This document shows positions 1 through 8,080 of a stretch of DNA of 64,000 nt, in pieces. The stretch spans positions 1 through 64,000 of the forward strand of contig NZ_CABUHK010000019.1 of the NCBI RefSeq assembly GCF_902491285.1. Reading direction: 5' to 3'. The stretch's first letter is position 1. Each line of letters opens with the position of its first letter. The position numbers and the translations under genes were made by a program. This DNA is from an uncultured Bacteroides sp. (GTDB lineage Bacteria; Bacteroidota; Bacteroidia; Bacteroidales; Bacteroidaceae). The notes beneath the pieces are model-generated. The model made no database searches. It was not told where the DNA came from and saw only the letters and a list, made by a program, of their open reading frames with translations.

Positions 1-201
1 GGGAAGAGGATGTTTTCATGATGCAAAAATAAGAATTTTAACGCAATCCCCCAAGTTTTCAGACTGAGCCGTTTTTAGGCGTTATAAACGGGTATCATCA
101 AAGGAGAAAATGCAAATTTAATGCAAATTTTCATCACGCGTTTTTGTCGCGCTACCCGATTAATACGCTGTTTGCGTATATATACTAAAAATGATAATAA
201 T
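1..201. promoter_or_regulatory. Left attachment arm upstream of the integrase
   Basis: This non-coding stretch holds TGCAAA-type repeats near 22, 110 and 122. Two more occur at the other prophage end (about 33344-33360). This is the pattern expected for integrase arm-binding sites on both sides of an attachment core. A block at about 70-117 also has a close copy at 33530-33580, outside the prophage. The start of the attachment core is not visible in the window. Confidence 0.5.
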
Positions 202-1401
202 ATGGCGACAGTTAGTTTTTACTTAGACACTCGCAGAGAAAAGAAAGACGGTACATACCCGGTTAAATTACAAATCAGACACAAAGGGCAAATAATGCTA
301 TGTACTGATTTTTGCGCTACGCCGGAAACATGGACGGGCACGGAGTATAACAAGAATGCAAAGAATCATAAAGCTAAGAACGTAGCGATTCGAAATCTTA
401 TTAATCGCGTTGAAATGCTACTCGTTATCCTTGACGACAATCAGAAATTAAAAAACATGAGCGACACGGCTTTAAAAGCATACATTTTAAAGTCAATCAA
501 AAACGAATCAACTACTAAAGCATTCGTTAACTACATAGACGAGTTTATAGCCACTAAGACAAAGGGCAATACAAGAGAGGTGTATAAAGGTACAAAGAAT
601 AAAATTCTTGCTTATGATCCAGGGTGCACATTTGAATCTATGACTAAGAAATGGTTAGAAGCATTTAACAAGTGGCTAAAAGATACCGGAATGAAAACCA
701 ATTCAATATCTATTCACCTAAGAAATATTAGGGCGATTTTCAATTATGCGATAGACAATGAAGAGACGGAATTATATCCGTTCAGGAAGTTCACAATAGA
801 AAAAGAAGAAACAAGAAAACGCTCGTTAAAGTCGGATCAACTTGTTACTCTAAGAGACTTCATCGGCGAAGAATATCAAAAAGAGTATCAAGATATATTC
901 ATGCTTATGTTTTATTTAATTGGAATAAACGGAATTGATTTATTCCACGTTAAACAAATAACCGACGGACGCATAGAGTACAAACGAGAAAAAACCGGAA
1001 AATTATACTCTATCAAAGTAGAACCGGAAGCAATGGAGATAATAAGCAGGTATAAAGGAAATAAATTTCTACTAAACACGCTCGAAACCAACGATTACAA
1101 TTATAGAAAGTATATGGCAGCAATGAATAGAGGTTTGCAAAAACTGGGAAATTTCGAACGAAAAGGATTAGGCGGGAAAAAGATTAGAGATATTTTATTT
1201 CCCGACATCACCTCGTATTGGGCGCGCCATACATGGGCTACAATAGCGCATAAAATAGGAATATCGAAAGATGTAATATCTTTAGCTTTGGGGCATGAGT
1301 TCGGATGCAAAACAACCGGAATTTATATAGATTACGATTTAGAGCAAATAGATAAAGCGAATAGAAAAGTAATAGACTATATTAATTCGTTATTGCTTTA
1401 A
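202..1401 (+). CDS. int: Tyrosine recombinase / phage integrase
   Basis: Site-specific recombinase expected to integrate and excise the prophage. The protein is about 399 aa when started at the Met of MATVSFYLDT; an upstream in-frame Met at 121 would add 27 residues unlike the family start. The order is an arm-binding N-terminal domain, a SAM-like core-binding domain and a C-terminal catalytic domain. The box II region reads ARHTWAT, followed by GHEF and a terminal Tyr in the IYIDYD segment. In box I the usual G-L-R is G-I-N (LIGINGIDL), so the first catalytic arginine is not where expected; this variant is seen in some Bacteroidetes integrases. A hairpin terminator follows the stop. It is the only recombinase gene seen in the prophage. 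Confidence 0.93.
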   Translation: MATVSFYLDTRREKKDGTYPVKLQIRHKGQIMLCTDFCATPETWTGTEYNKNAKNHKAKNVAIRNLINRVEMLLVILDDNQKLKNMSDTALKAYILKSIKNESTTKAFVNYIDEFIATKTKGNTREVYKGTKNKILAYDPGCTFESMTKKWLEAFNKWLKDTGMKTNSISIHLRNIRAIFNYAIDNEETELYPFRKFTIEKEETRKRSLKSDQLVTLRDFIGEEYQKEYQDIFMLMFYLIGINGIDLFHVKQITDGRIEYKREKTGKLYSIKVEPEAMEIISRYKGNKFLLNTLETNDYNYRKYMAAMNRGLQKLGNFERKGLGGKKIRDILFPDITSYWARHTWATIAHKIGISKDVISLALGHEFGCKTTGIYIDYDLEQIDKANRKVIDYINSLLL

Positions 1402-1406
1402 CTTAG

Positions 1407-1438
1407 TTAACCCCGCAAACTGAAATATGCGGGGTTAA
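1407..1438. terminator. Bidirectional terminator between int and 1445-2170
   Basis: An 11-bp perfect stem (TTAACCCCGCA and its complement) closes a 10-base loop. It lies between the integrase stop and the stop of the convergent membrane protein gene, so it can end both transcripts. Confidence 0.75.
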
Positions 1439-1444
1439 TATATT

Positions 1445-2170
1445 CTAACCATTAAAGATTTTTTTCTTTTTAATACTATATATTTCTAGCCTTCTCATCA
1501 ATGATGTATAATCTATTAAAATATCACTATGGTCAAAACCTATTTTAGTTCGTTCTAATCCCATACTCATTAAATTTTCGTATAATCTAAGCCTATTGAA
1601 AAATTTACTATCCTCTATTTCTGATAAAAGTAAAACAAGATCACTATCTAATAATGAAAACTTTGATAAAATTTGCTCAACAGTCCTAGTTGTTTCGTTT
1701 TTAAAGTTGATACAATATTGATTCCATGTAGCAAAAATCGGGGGATGTGATAACCCCAAAATTAAAGGAGCATCTGCTTTAGCTTTATTCCCTGAAATTA
1801 TTTCACAGATTTTTTTAAAATCATCATCTGACAAAAATTTGTAGTATTCTATCTTAGCATAGCTACACATCTCTTTTATTACTGTTTCGTATTGCCCTAA
1901 AATAAGATCAAGCTTAGGTAATACATATTTGTTTATACATTTTTGATCATACCACTCTTTATAATGTACTACCATTAAATGAAACATAAAACCTGTTACA
2001 TACGCAAAAGATATATCATAAAAAATCTCCCCCCAAATGGATGCACCCGCAAATATCTCATCTATTTTTATTAAGAAAAATTTATAGATAATAATATATA
2101 AAATTGAAAGAATAAACGCTTTAAGCAATCCTTTTCTTACAGTTTTTATGAAATTAAGAAATGAGTTCAT
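1445..2170 (-). CDS. Membrane protein of unknown function
   Basis: The 241-aa product has two predicted membrane segments, near residues 15-35 and 50-68, and a soluble, charged helical C-terminal part of about 170 residues. I do not recognise a family. It is AT-rich, lies at the far end of the leftward operons beyond the lysis genes and converges on the integrase. That position, next to attL, is typical for accessory cargo (morons) such as exclusion or defence proteins, but this role is inferred from position only. The 119 bases upstream (2171-2289) hold no convincing gene. Confidence 0.7.
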   Translation of the reverse strand: MNSFLNFIKTVRKGLLKAFILSILYIIIYKFFLIKIDEIFAGASIWGEIFYDISFAYVTGFMFHLMVVHYKEWYDQKCINKYVLPKLDLILGQYETVIKEMCSYAKIEYYKFLSDDDFKKICEIISGNKAKADAPLILGLSHPPIFATWNQYCINFKNETTRTVEQILSKFSLLDSDLVLLLSEIEDSKFFNRLRLYENLMSMGLERTKIGFDHSDILIDYTSLMRRLEIYSIKKKKIFNG

Positions 2171-2289
2171 ATCATTTTATTTAGTTGATAATTAATTATA
2201 ATGGAGATAACTATTTAATTGAGACAAGATTTCTCTGTCACGGACTAAACACTTGTATACTCACTTTTAGCAAAGGTATTACTTATTTT

Positions 2290-2676
2290 TTACTTATGTA
2301 CTATTCGTCCGATTATTATCAAAATAAAAACAATAACGATCCCGAAAGCCCATCCGCCTATCTCCATCTTTAAACTTTGCCATCGGTTCAACTTCTTTTC
2401 GACCGGATAAGGTACACAAATAGAATCGTTTTTAAGAATCGTATCGGTGCGATTCGTTGTTAGATAGCGATACAGATATTTATATCTATACTGATAGACT
2501 GTATCGCCCTTTACGAGCGTATAAATGCTGTCATGCTGATAGATACTATCAAATCGGATACTATCACGTGTCTTGTATTCAGTGCGAACAGACTCGACTG
2601 GGATATATTGAGTCCGGCATGATACAAAACATATTGCTAACATCAGCAATATGATAATATAGACTAGCCGTTTCAT
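2290..2676 (-). CDS. u-spanin-like lipoprotein (lysis)
   Basis: The 128-aa protein has an N-terminal lipoprotein signal (hydrophobic stretch ending FVSC, lipidation at about Cys20) and a C-terminal membrane segment (about residues 103-126) followed by a basic tail. One protein anchored in the outer membrane by lipid and in the inner membrane by a helix is the layout of unimolecular spanins, which fuse the two membranes in the last lysis step. The middle is rich in Tyr, Asp and Thr. The start overlaps the stop of the endolysin gene by 4 bases, supporting a lysis role. The family assignment comes from topology, not sequence similarity. Confidence 0.6.
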   Translation of the reverse strand: MKRLVYIIILLMLAICFVSCRTQYIPVESVRTEYKTRDSIRFDSIYQHDSIYTLVKGDTVYQYRYKYLYRYLTTNRTDTILKNDSICVPYPVEKKLNRWQSLKMEIGGWAFGIVIVFILIIIGRIVHK

Positions 2677-3068
2677 AGCTTTAAGACTTGTTTCCGGTTG
2701 CGTCCCTCTCTGAATGATACGTGCACCCAGGAGAAATCTTTTTCGTCGATTAACTGGTCGAAAGGCAATTCGCTTTTAATTATTTCGAATAGTTTCCGGT
2801 TCTCTTCTTTACTTCCTACCGTAATATCAGCGGCTTCTCCAAGTCGATGTTGGCTAGATGTCGCACCGTTCACACTGCGATTAAGAATCGCACTACGATA
2901 CCCAGAACTAACGCGGATCGGCTTCCCATATTTCTCGCGTAGAGGATCGAGTACATTATCTACTAGCTTTGTTAAATTGCTGATAGCTTCCGCCGTAGGG
3001 AAATTATCAATCCCTTTCGCTAGTGCCGTGTCGGAGTGCGAAAGCTCTTTAATGGTAAAATGTTTCAT
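2673..3068 (-). CDS. Peptidase M15 endolysin (D-Ala-D-Ala carboxypeptidase-like)
   Basis: The 131-aa zinc peptidase is predicted to cut peptidoglycan peptides during lysis. The M15A pattern is clear: SGYRS, then the S-x-H-x-x-G-x-A-x-D motif (SQHRLGEAAD) and a C-terminal H-V-S strand (WVHVSF) that supplies the second zinc His. The length fits single-domain phage M15 endolysins. No signal peptide is present, so export would need a holin. It overlaps its neighbours by 4 bases on each side, within the lysis operon. Confidence 0.88.
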   Translation of the reverse strand: MKHFTIKELSHSDTALAKGIDNFPTAEAISNLTKLVDNVLDPLREKYGKPIRVSSGYRSAILNRSVNGATSSQHRLGEAADITVGSKEENRKLFEIIKSELPFDQLIDEKDFSWVHVSFREGRNRKQVLKL

Positions 3069-3472
3069 TCTGTTGTCTCCTTATTATTTTGATTAATAGT
3101 TATCGGTCTACGCGGTGGCGTTCTTCGATTACACTCGCTATCTGGTCTATCACATCGGTTGTGTTCTGCATCTTTCAAGACTAATTCAAACTCGTAGTAT
3201 TTTCGCATCCAGTTTTGACACTCTGTTTGTGCGGTTCTCCATTCTCGATAAATCGTATCTACTTTCTCGTCACGTTGTTTTAATCGTTCGTCGTATCGTT
3301 CGATCTGCTTGTTTAGATTGTCAATGATAGAAAGTAAATTTTGAAGTTCCATAGAATCTGCAGAAGCCTTTTCTTTTCTGGCATTCGTTTTTCGATTTGC
3401 TAGAAAAGTAACAGTAAATCGGATCGCCTCTAATCCACCTAACGCGCCTATGATTTTTAGCCATTCATCCAT
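3065..3472 (-). CDS. Possible holin or lysis-operon protein
   Basis: The 135-aa product is started at MDEWLKIIG; an in-frame Met 45 bases upstream exists but gives a poor extension. The N-terminus has a hydrophobic helix (about residues 5-25), then a long charged coiled coil, and a polar Arg/Pro tail. It is the first gene of the lysis operon, just upstream of the M15 endolysin, where a holin is expected, but no clear holin family motif is seen. Its start lies 48 bases outside the left repeat of the invertible segment, so its transcript may depend on the orientation of that segment. Confidence 0.5.
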   Translation of the reverse strand: MDEWLKIIGALGGLEAIRFTVTFLANRKTNARKEKASADSMELQNLLSIIDNLNKQIERYDERLKQRDEKVDTIYREWRTAQTECQNWMRKYYEFELVLKDAEHNRCDRPDSECNRRTPPRRPITINQNNKETTE

Positions 3473-3520
3473 GTTTTTATTTGTATTCCTGCTTTTCTTG
3501 TTTTGGTAGCTTGACAATTT

Positions 3521-3541
3521 CGCTAAGTTCTCTCGGAACTA
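3521..3541 (+). repeat. Left inverted repeat of the fibre switch
   Basis: Exact reverse complement of 5293-5313 over 21 bases. It contains the interrupted palindrome AGTTCTCTCGGAACT (5-bp arms AGTTC/GAACT), which fits a dimeric recombinase site. Confidence 0.88.
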
Positions 3542-3876
3542 ATGCAGCATTGAAAGACTTTTCAAATGTTACGACAAAATCGTTAGGACAGAACGGGTAT
3601 TATAAGTTCCCTGATGGCTTAATGATGCAATGGGGAAACTCGAGTACATCAGGTCGAAACAAAACGGTATATCTACCTATATCATTCTATGATTCTAATT
3701 ATTCGGTCATGATTGCGATGAGAAGAACTATAGATAACACTACTAATTTGACTGGTGATATCTATTCATTTTCTAAAGCATCATTTATAATGTACGGATT
3801 ATTTCATGCAACAGATTCAAATAATGGCGCTTATAATGGTGGATTTAACTGGGTAGCAATCGGTCGATGGAAATAA
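3521..3876 (+). pseudogene. Silent alternative C-terminus of the tail fibre
   Basis: An open frame without its own start or N-terminal domain; a nominal Met at 3481 lies outside the repeat and is incidental. The product, about 118 residues, matches the end of the expressed fibre in layout: a shared SSLGT junction, then F-x-N-G/D-G-L, a TVYLPISF strand, and an ending in (F)xWVAIGRWK, where the expressed form ends WIAIGKWK. Between these anchors the sequence diverges strongly, as expected for alternative receptor-binding tips. It would be expressed only after inversion joins it to the 5560-5314 N-terminus. It is a stored cassette rather than a decayed gene. Confidence 0.82.
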
Positions 3877-3893
3877 ACTAATAAATAAAAATT

Positions 3894-4424
3894 ATGAAGT
3901 ATTGGAAAAATGGATTTTACGATACACCACATAATGGTGCGGTAGAAATTAGTGAAAAGTATTATCAGGAATTGTTATCCGGTCAATCAGCAGGAAAGAT
4001 GATTGTTGAGGACAAAAAAGGATTTCCAATTTTGGTAGAATATGAGCCCACTATCGAAGAGCTAAGAACACAAAAGATTGGCGAATTACGGGTGTACGAC
4101 GCATCTGATGCAGTGAATCAATTCTCAATCAATGGCGTATCCGGATGGTTCAATAAATCTACCCGTGTCGGACTTATGAACTCTTTTTCGGTAGAACAAG
4201 CAAGCGAAAGAGACGAAACAAGTATCTGGCTAGGTGATGCCTTATTTGTGCTCCCTATTGATAAGGCGGTTGATGTGTTGCGTCAACTTGAATTATATGC
4301 CCTTGCATGCTACAATGTCACACAAAGGCATATTAACAGCATCAATCAGCTAGAGACGAAAGAAGCTATCAAAGTGTATGATTTCCGTACAGGCTATCCC
4401 GGAAAACTCAATTTTGCTGGATAA
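3894..4424 (+). CDS. Silent alternative fibre partner protein
   Basis: The 176-aa product is a diverged paralogue of the protein encoded on the other strand at 4394-4933. Both begin with a W-K/N-N-G-F-Y-D motif, share the block EISEKYYQELLSGQSAGK, and end GYPxKLxFxG. Family members typically follow a fibre gene and are probably fibre-associated chaperones or tip proteins; the exact role is not established here. In the present orientation it faces against the late operon and has no obvious promoter. Inversion would place it directly after the switched fibre tail. Its last 31 bases overlap, antisense, the end of its paralogue. Confidence 0.8.
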   Translation: MKYWKNGFYDTPHNGAVEISEKYYQELLSGQSAGKMIVEDKKGFPILVEYEPTIEELRTQKIGELRVYDASDAVNQFSINGVSGWFNKSTRVGLMNSFSVEQASERDETSIWLGDALFVLPIDKAVDVLRQLELYALACYNVTQRHINSINQLETKEAIKVYDFRTGYPGKLNFAG

Positions 4425-4933
4425 CCTACTTTATAATCGTATTTTTCAATCTCTTCGATTGAATCAAGTGTATTAACTGCTGCGATGTGCAATTGTGTCA
4501 CGTTGTAGCAGTTTAACGCATACAATTCAAGTGCATTTAACATTGCTAGAGCATCCGGTATCGGGATGACATATTTCACTGCATTATACCATAAAATCGT
4601 ATCCGTTTTCCCTACTTCCTTTTCAATTGAAACTGAGTTAAATAATCCAACACGTGTAGATTTATCTAACCACATGCTTCTATCCGATAATTTAAAAGAA
4701 TTGACACTGTTTGATTTGTCATATTGTTGAATTTCAGACACTTTAATTTTCCGTACTTCCTCGAGGTCGTACTCGTATTCTACCAAAATCGGGTATCCTT
4801 CATCGTTTTCTACTATTAGTTTTCCAGCTGATTGACCGGATAACAATTCCTGATAATACTCTTCACTAATTTCTACCGCACCATTTATTTTGGTATCGTA
4901 GAATCCATTATTCCAATACATTTTTTGTTTCAT
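4394..4933 (-). CDS. Expressed fibre partner protein (tail-fibre assembly or tip)
   Basis: The 179-aa protein lies 12 bases downstream of the expressed fibre gene, in the same direction. It shares its N-terminal block (YWNNGFYDT, then EISEEYYQELLSGQSAGK) and C-terminal GYPAKLSFPG with the silent copy at 3894-4424. The middle diverges. The conserved N-terminal third could bind the constant part of the fibre and the variable rest the fibre tip; this is inference from the pattern of conservation. The start MKQKMYW is used, although the inner Met at the fifth codon matches the paralogue's start better. Confidence 0.78.
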   Translation of the reverse strand: MKQKMYWNNGFYDTKINGAVEISEEYYQELLSGQSAGKLIVENDEGYPILVEYEYDLEEVRKIKVSEIQQYDKSNSVNSFKLSDRSMWLDKSTRVGLFNSVSIEKEVGKTDTILWYNAVKYVIPIPDALAMLNALELYALNCYNVTQLHIAAVNTLDSIEEIEKYDYKVGYPAKLSFPG

Positions 4934-4945
4934 GATAATCTTGTT

Positions 4946-5560
4946 TTATTTCCATTTTCCAATTGCAATCCAATCAAATGCCTCGCTGGGATAACCGCTA
5001 GCACCTGTTGTGGCATTGTGAAAATCCCCCCTTACTTTAAATGCGGAAACGCTTTTATTATTAACCGTTATAGATGAAACGACAACTGCTGCAATCGGAG
5101 TTTCCGAGGTTAGTGATACCCTATAAGAGTCATTAGCGAATGATATAGGGAGATATACCGTCCTTGTTGCTCCTGTTGAATTAATCCATCCCCAACAGAT
5201 GAGTAAACCGTTGCTAAATTTAATGTATGAAGAAGTAGCTTCAGTACTAAAACGATAGGTTGTTATATTCGACATATCAGCCTTGGCATATGTAGTTCCG
5301 AGAGAACTTAGCGTGTTTTTCTCCGTCTGCGTCATGAACTTATGTGTAGAATCTTCCGAAATGTCCGTTGCTGTATGCGTATGTGCATCAGCTGCATAAT
5401 CTCCCAGTGGTTGGTATCTGGTATCATTACGCAAATCGTGATTGTGTGAATTGAAGTTCTGTAATAAATTACTTAAACCCTCTGTCAGTTGGGGCACTTG
5501 TTGAAGTCGATTAAATATTTCAATCGCTTCTAATTGAATGTTATACTTTTCTCCTGCCAT
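4946..5560 (-). CDS. Receptor-binding tail fibre, expressed form
   Basis: The 204-aa protein is the likely host-recognition fibre. Residues 1-82 (5560-5314) are constant and contain a short coiled region and a histidine-rich strand segment (NSHNHDL, DAHTHTATD) of the type found in trimeric phage fibre shafts. From the SSLGT junction the tail is variable and encoded in the invertible segment; it holds the TVYLPISF strand and ends FDWIAIGKWK. The gene follows the large distal tail gene by 15 bases. Inversion would keep the N-terminus and change residues 83-204. Confidence 0.85.
   Translation of the reverse strand: MAGEKYNIQLEAIEIFNRLQQVPQLTEGLSNLLQNFNSHNHDLRNDTRYQPLGDYAADAHTHTATDISEDSTHKFMTQTEKNTLSSLGTTYAKADMSNITTYRFSTEATSSYIKFSNGLLICWGWINSTGATRTVYLPISFANDSYRVSLTSETPIAAVVVSSITVNNKSVSAFKVRGDFHNATTGASGYPSEAFDWIAIGKWK
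5293..5313 (-). repeat. Right inverted repeat of the fibre switch
   Basis: This 21-base copy lies inside the fibre coding sequence and is read in frame as the L-S-S-L-G-T junction. Any crossover here keeps the reading frame with the silent cassette. Confidence 0.88.
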
Positions 5561-5575
5561 ATTGTTACTAATTTT

Positions 5576-8080
5576 TCAAAATAATTTCAATTCAAAGAAA
5601 CATTCCCCATCCGCCAAACTTGCGCCGTTAGATATAGCTACGGTAAATCCTTCTACATCTAAATTTAATAATGTAGCTATTGCGGGTTTACCGGAGCTAT
5701 TAGGGATATAATCATACCCGGTTAATGTTACATAACCATTTGACCCTAATTGGTATTGATGCCATTCTTCGGGAAATGTTACCTTATATTTCCCAATCGA
5801 TATTTTGCTAACCGAAAGGGTAGCGCCATCGGCGGTATGTACATTATAAAGGGAAGGATTATAATTTGCAGTTATATTTATATATCCGCACGCCAATATT
5901 CTAGGTATTATGCCATATGGCGCCGCATTACTCCCCATAAATCCCCTTGACTTACCGAGTAATTTTGTATTAGTAACTTTTATACCCGCCGAATCATTCT
6001 CTATATCCATCTGAAGATATTTGCCCCATGCATCGTAATCCCTATTTATTAAGGTGATATTATTCCCCCTCTTATCCCCCATTGTCATACCATTGGCAAA
6101 AATGCGAGATACATACCCCGAGGGTATAGCTTTAACTTCAAAATGCGTTAATCTGATTCTTGAAACTAAACGTGTATCTCCTTCACTTTTTAAATTTATG
6201 GATGAAACTAGGGAACATTTTAGTTTATACCTTCCTGCTACGGGTAGTACAATATTAAGTTTAATAGACGACACAAAAGTATCGGCGCCAGTTTCTTCCG
6301 AATGCTCCCTATTAAGTAATACATAAGATTCTATGGGAGTGTTAAAATCCCCGTTTTCATATCTAATGACTTCCACCTTTATAGAGGCTTTCCCCGTTGC
6401 TCTACCGTTGAATAAAAGGGTATATGCATAATAATATTTATATTGTATAGTAGTTTCTCCTACTACATCAAAATATGATTCAGATATAGGGCTAAAGTCT
6501 ATATACTTAGATACACTTTCCGTAACTAGTGATATATTAGTATCAATATTTGCCATGTGTGTTTGCATGACAGATGGCTCTAATGCAGTCAGAATAGGTA
6601 CATCTTGATTGTATATATCATCAATATTATTATATTCGTTTCCTTCAACAATTGTGCAAACCTTGTTTTCTTCATTATATACTCTTAGGTCACATGTGTC
6701 GGGCGAAAGCTCCAAATGTGCGCCGGACTCATCGCCGACAATATTAAGACCTTTGTTGCTAACCGCCCAAACTTTACCTTCTTGGGATTGCAATAATATT
6801 GCGCCGCTAACCTCTACGCCATCTTCTGGGGTATACTTTATATAAGAACTTCCATCCCGAGTTCCAATATAACTACGACCGTAATTGTTAGAATAAAAAA
6901 GCTGACTAACTGAATCAAATCCTTCATCTTTCACGGCTTTACCTTCAAGCGAATAAGAGTCAATGCCTTGCAGCATTTGGGTTATAGGAGCGTTATCTCC
7001 ATAAGCAGATAAAAGTATTGCATTCTGACGTGATGGATCAGTTCGATTGCCTAATTGAATGATTGTATCTCCTGCCTGTGGAATATCGCTATTTGGGACG
7101 CAATCATCTACAGACAGGTCTATATAATCATCACCAACAGCAACAACATAGCGCCAATAATAACGATTAGAAACACCCTCATAAGCCCCTTCTTTAATAT
7201 TAAATTGGCGACACTGTGCAAAATCTCCTACAACAAATTGGCTAAATACTGCTTTTTCTCCATCGTCGGCAGTAAAATAACAACGATAACGCCTTTCGGA
7301 TGAAAGTAGTTGAACGTCGTTTATATCGTATAGTTCTATATCATTGATATCTCGTAGGGCTAGTTCTTTTATATTATCAACCTTAGTACACTTAATACTA
7401 GCACATGATAGTATTTGTTGCCCGGATACATGTTGAGACTCTTTAATTTCAATAGAATCAAATATAGCCTTTAGCCTCACATAGAGTTCATCAACCTCAA
7501 TATAAGATTTGCCCGTTTTAGGATCACGCTTTATTAAATAGCCGGAACCAAGCGCCCCGTTTGAAAATTCTTTAGACTGTAATAGGTCAGAAGTTGCACC
7601 GCTGTCAAGTATTATATGTCCTTTTGCTGTATCAGAGTTAACTTTAGATAAATACAGTTCTTTTAGAGATTCGATAGCGTCTATTAGTTTTTGGCTAATC
7701 GCATTCAGTTCCTTTTTTATACGAAGAGAAGATAAGACGTTTTCGTCTGAAAGCTCCGTTTTCGTATCTCCGTCTTTAATAATGCGTGATAAGATTTCGG
7801 AAATCGCACGCAAAGAAGAAAATGTATTATCATCGCTCGGAATAGTATCAGTATCGTGTAAAGAGATAATACGCGATTTTATTTCTAACAAAGCACGAAG
7901 AGATGAAAATACATTCTCATCTGAAACGGTACGTCCATCGTCGATTTTCAGCACATCAATATTAGCCCCGCCGCCATTTATAGGCGTTGGGGTTGTTGTG
8001 CTAAAACTTACCGAACCGGAATTGCGTAAATACTTATTCCGAAACGAATGCGGTACTTTTTTGTTTTCTATCTCTATCAT
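5576..8080 (-). CDS. Large distal tail / fibre-base protein
   Basis: The 834-aa protein probably lies at the tail tip and carries the fibre; assignment is by position and composition. Residues 40-140 hold three repeats of about 37 residues built on the pattern SDxNxxSSLRxxxE. The middle contains glycine-rich, beta-strand-like segments (YLIKRDPKTGKSYIEVDELYVR), and the C-terminal 300 residues look like beta-sandwich modules. The start overlaps the upstream gene's stop by 4 bases. It is unusually large compared with the fibre downstream and may be the shaft of the adhesion device. No catalytic motif is seen. Confidence 0.75.
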   Translation of the reverse strand: MIEIENKKVPHSFRNKYLRNSGSVSFSTTTPTPINGGGANIDVLKIDDGRTVSDENVFSSLRALLEIKSRIISLHDTDTIPSDDNTFSSLRAISEILSRIIKDGDTKTELSDENVLSSLRIKKELNAISQKLIDAIESLKELYLSKVNSDTAKGHIILDSGATSDLLQSKEFSNGALGSGYLIKRDPKTGKSYIEVDELYVRLKAIFDSIEIKESQHVSGQQILSCASIKCTKVDNIKELALRDINDIELYDINDVQLLSSERRYRCYFTADDGEKAVFSQFVVGDFAQCRQFNIKEGAYEGVSNRYYWRYVVAVGDDYIDLSVDDCVPNSDIPQAGDTIIQLGNRTDPSRQNAILLSAYGDNAPITQMLQGIDSYSLEGKAVKDEGFDSVSQLFYSNNYGRSYIGTRDGSSYIKYTPEDGVEVSGAILLQSQEGKVWAVSNKGLNIVGDESGAHLELSPDTCDLRVYNEENKVCTIVEGNEYNNIDDIYNQDVPILTALEPSVMQTHMANIDTNISLVTESVSKYIDFSPISESYFDVVGETTIQYKYYYAYTLLFNGRATGKASIKVEVIRYENGDFNTPIESYVLLNREHSEETGADTFVSSIKLNIVLPVAGRYKLKCSLVSSINLKSEGDTRLVSRIRLTHFEVKAIPSGYVSRIFANGMTMGDKRGNNITLINRDYDAWGKYLQMDIENDSAGIKVTNTKLLGKSRGFMGSNAAPYGIIPRILACGYINITANYNPSLYNVHTADGATLSVSKISIGKYKVTFPEEWHQYQLGSNGYVTLTGYDYIPNSSGKPAIATLLNLDVEGFTVAISNGASLADGECFFELKLF

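Larger units (their letters stand above)
3521..5313. other. Invertible tail-fibre segment
   Basis: The 1.79-kb segment is bounded by exact 21-bp inverted repeats at 3521-3541 and 5293-5313. The right repeat lies inside the expressed fibre gene. The left one begins a fibre C-terminal frame without a start on the other strand, and both repeats are read in the same codon phase (S-L-G-T). Inside are two fibre tails and two paralogous partner genes in mirror order, meeting near the middle (about 4409). Inversion would replace the last 122 residues of the fibre and the partner gene together, as in the Mu G segment. The 5560-5314 part encodes the constant N-terminus. Confidence 0.88.

Noticed and set aside
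2185..2373. Short plus-strand frame after the membrane protein gene
   Set aside because: It overlaps the spanin-like gene antisense, lacks a promoter and has no plausible domain.
3481..3520. ATG at 3481 as start of the silent fibre tail
   Set aside because: These bases lie outside the inverted repeat and overlap the 5' end of the lysis gene. The residues are unlike a fibre, so the frame is open only by chance.
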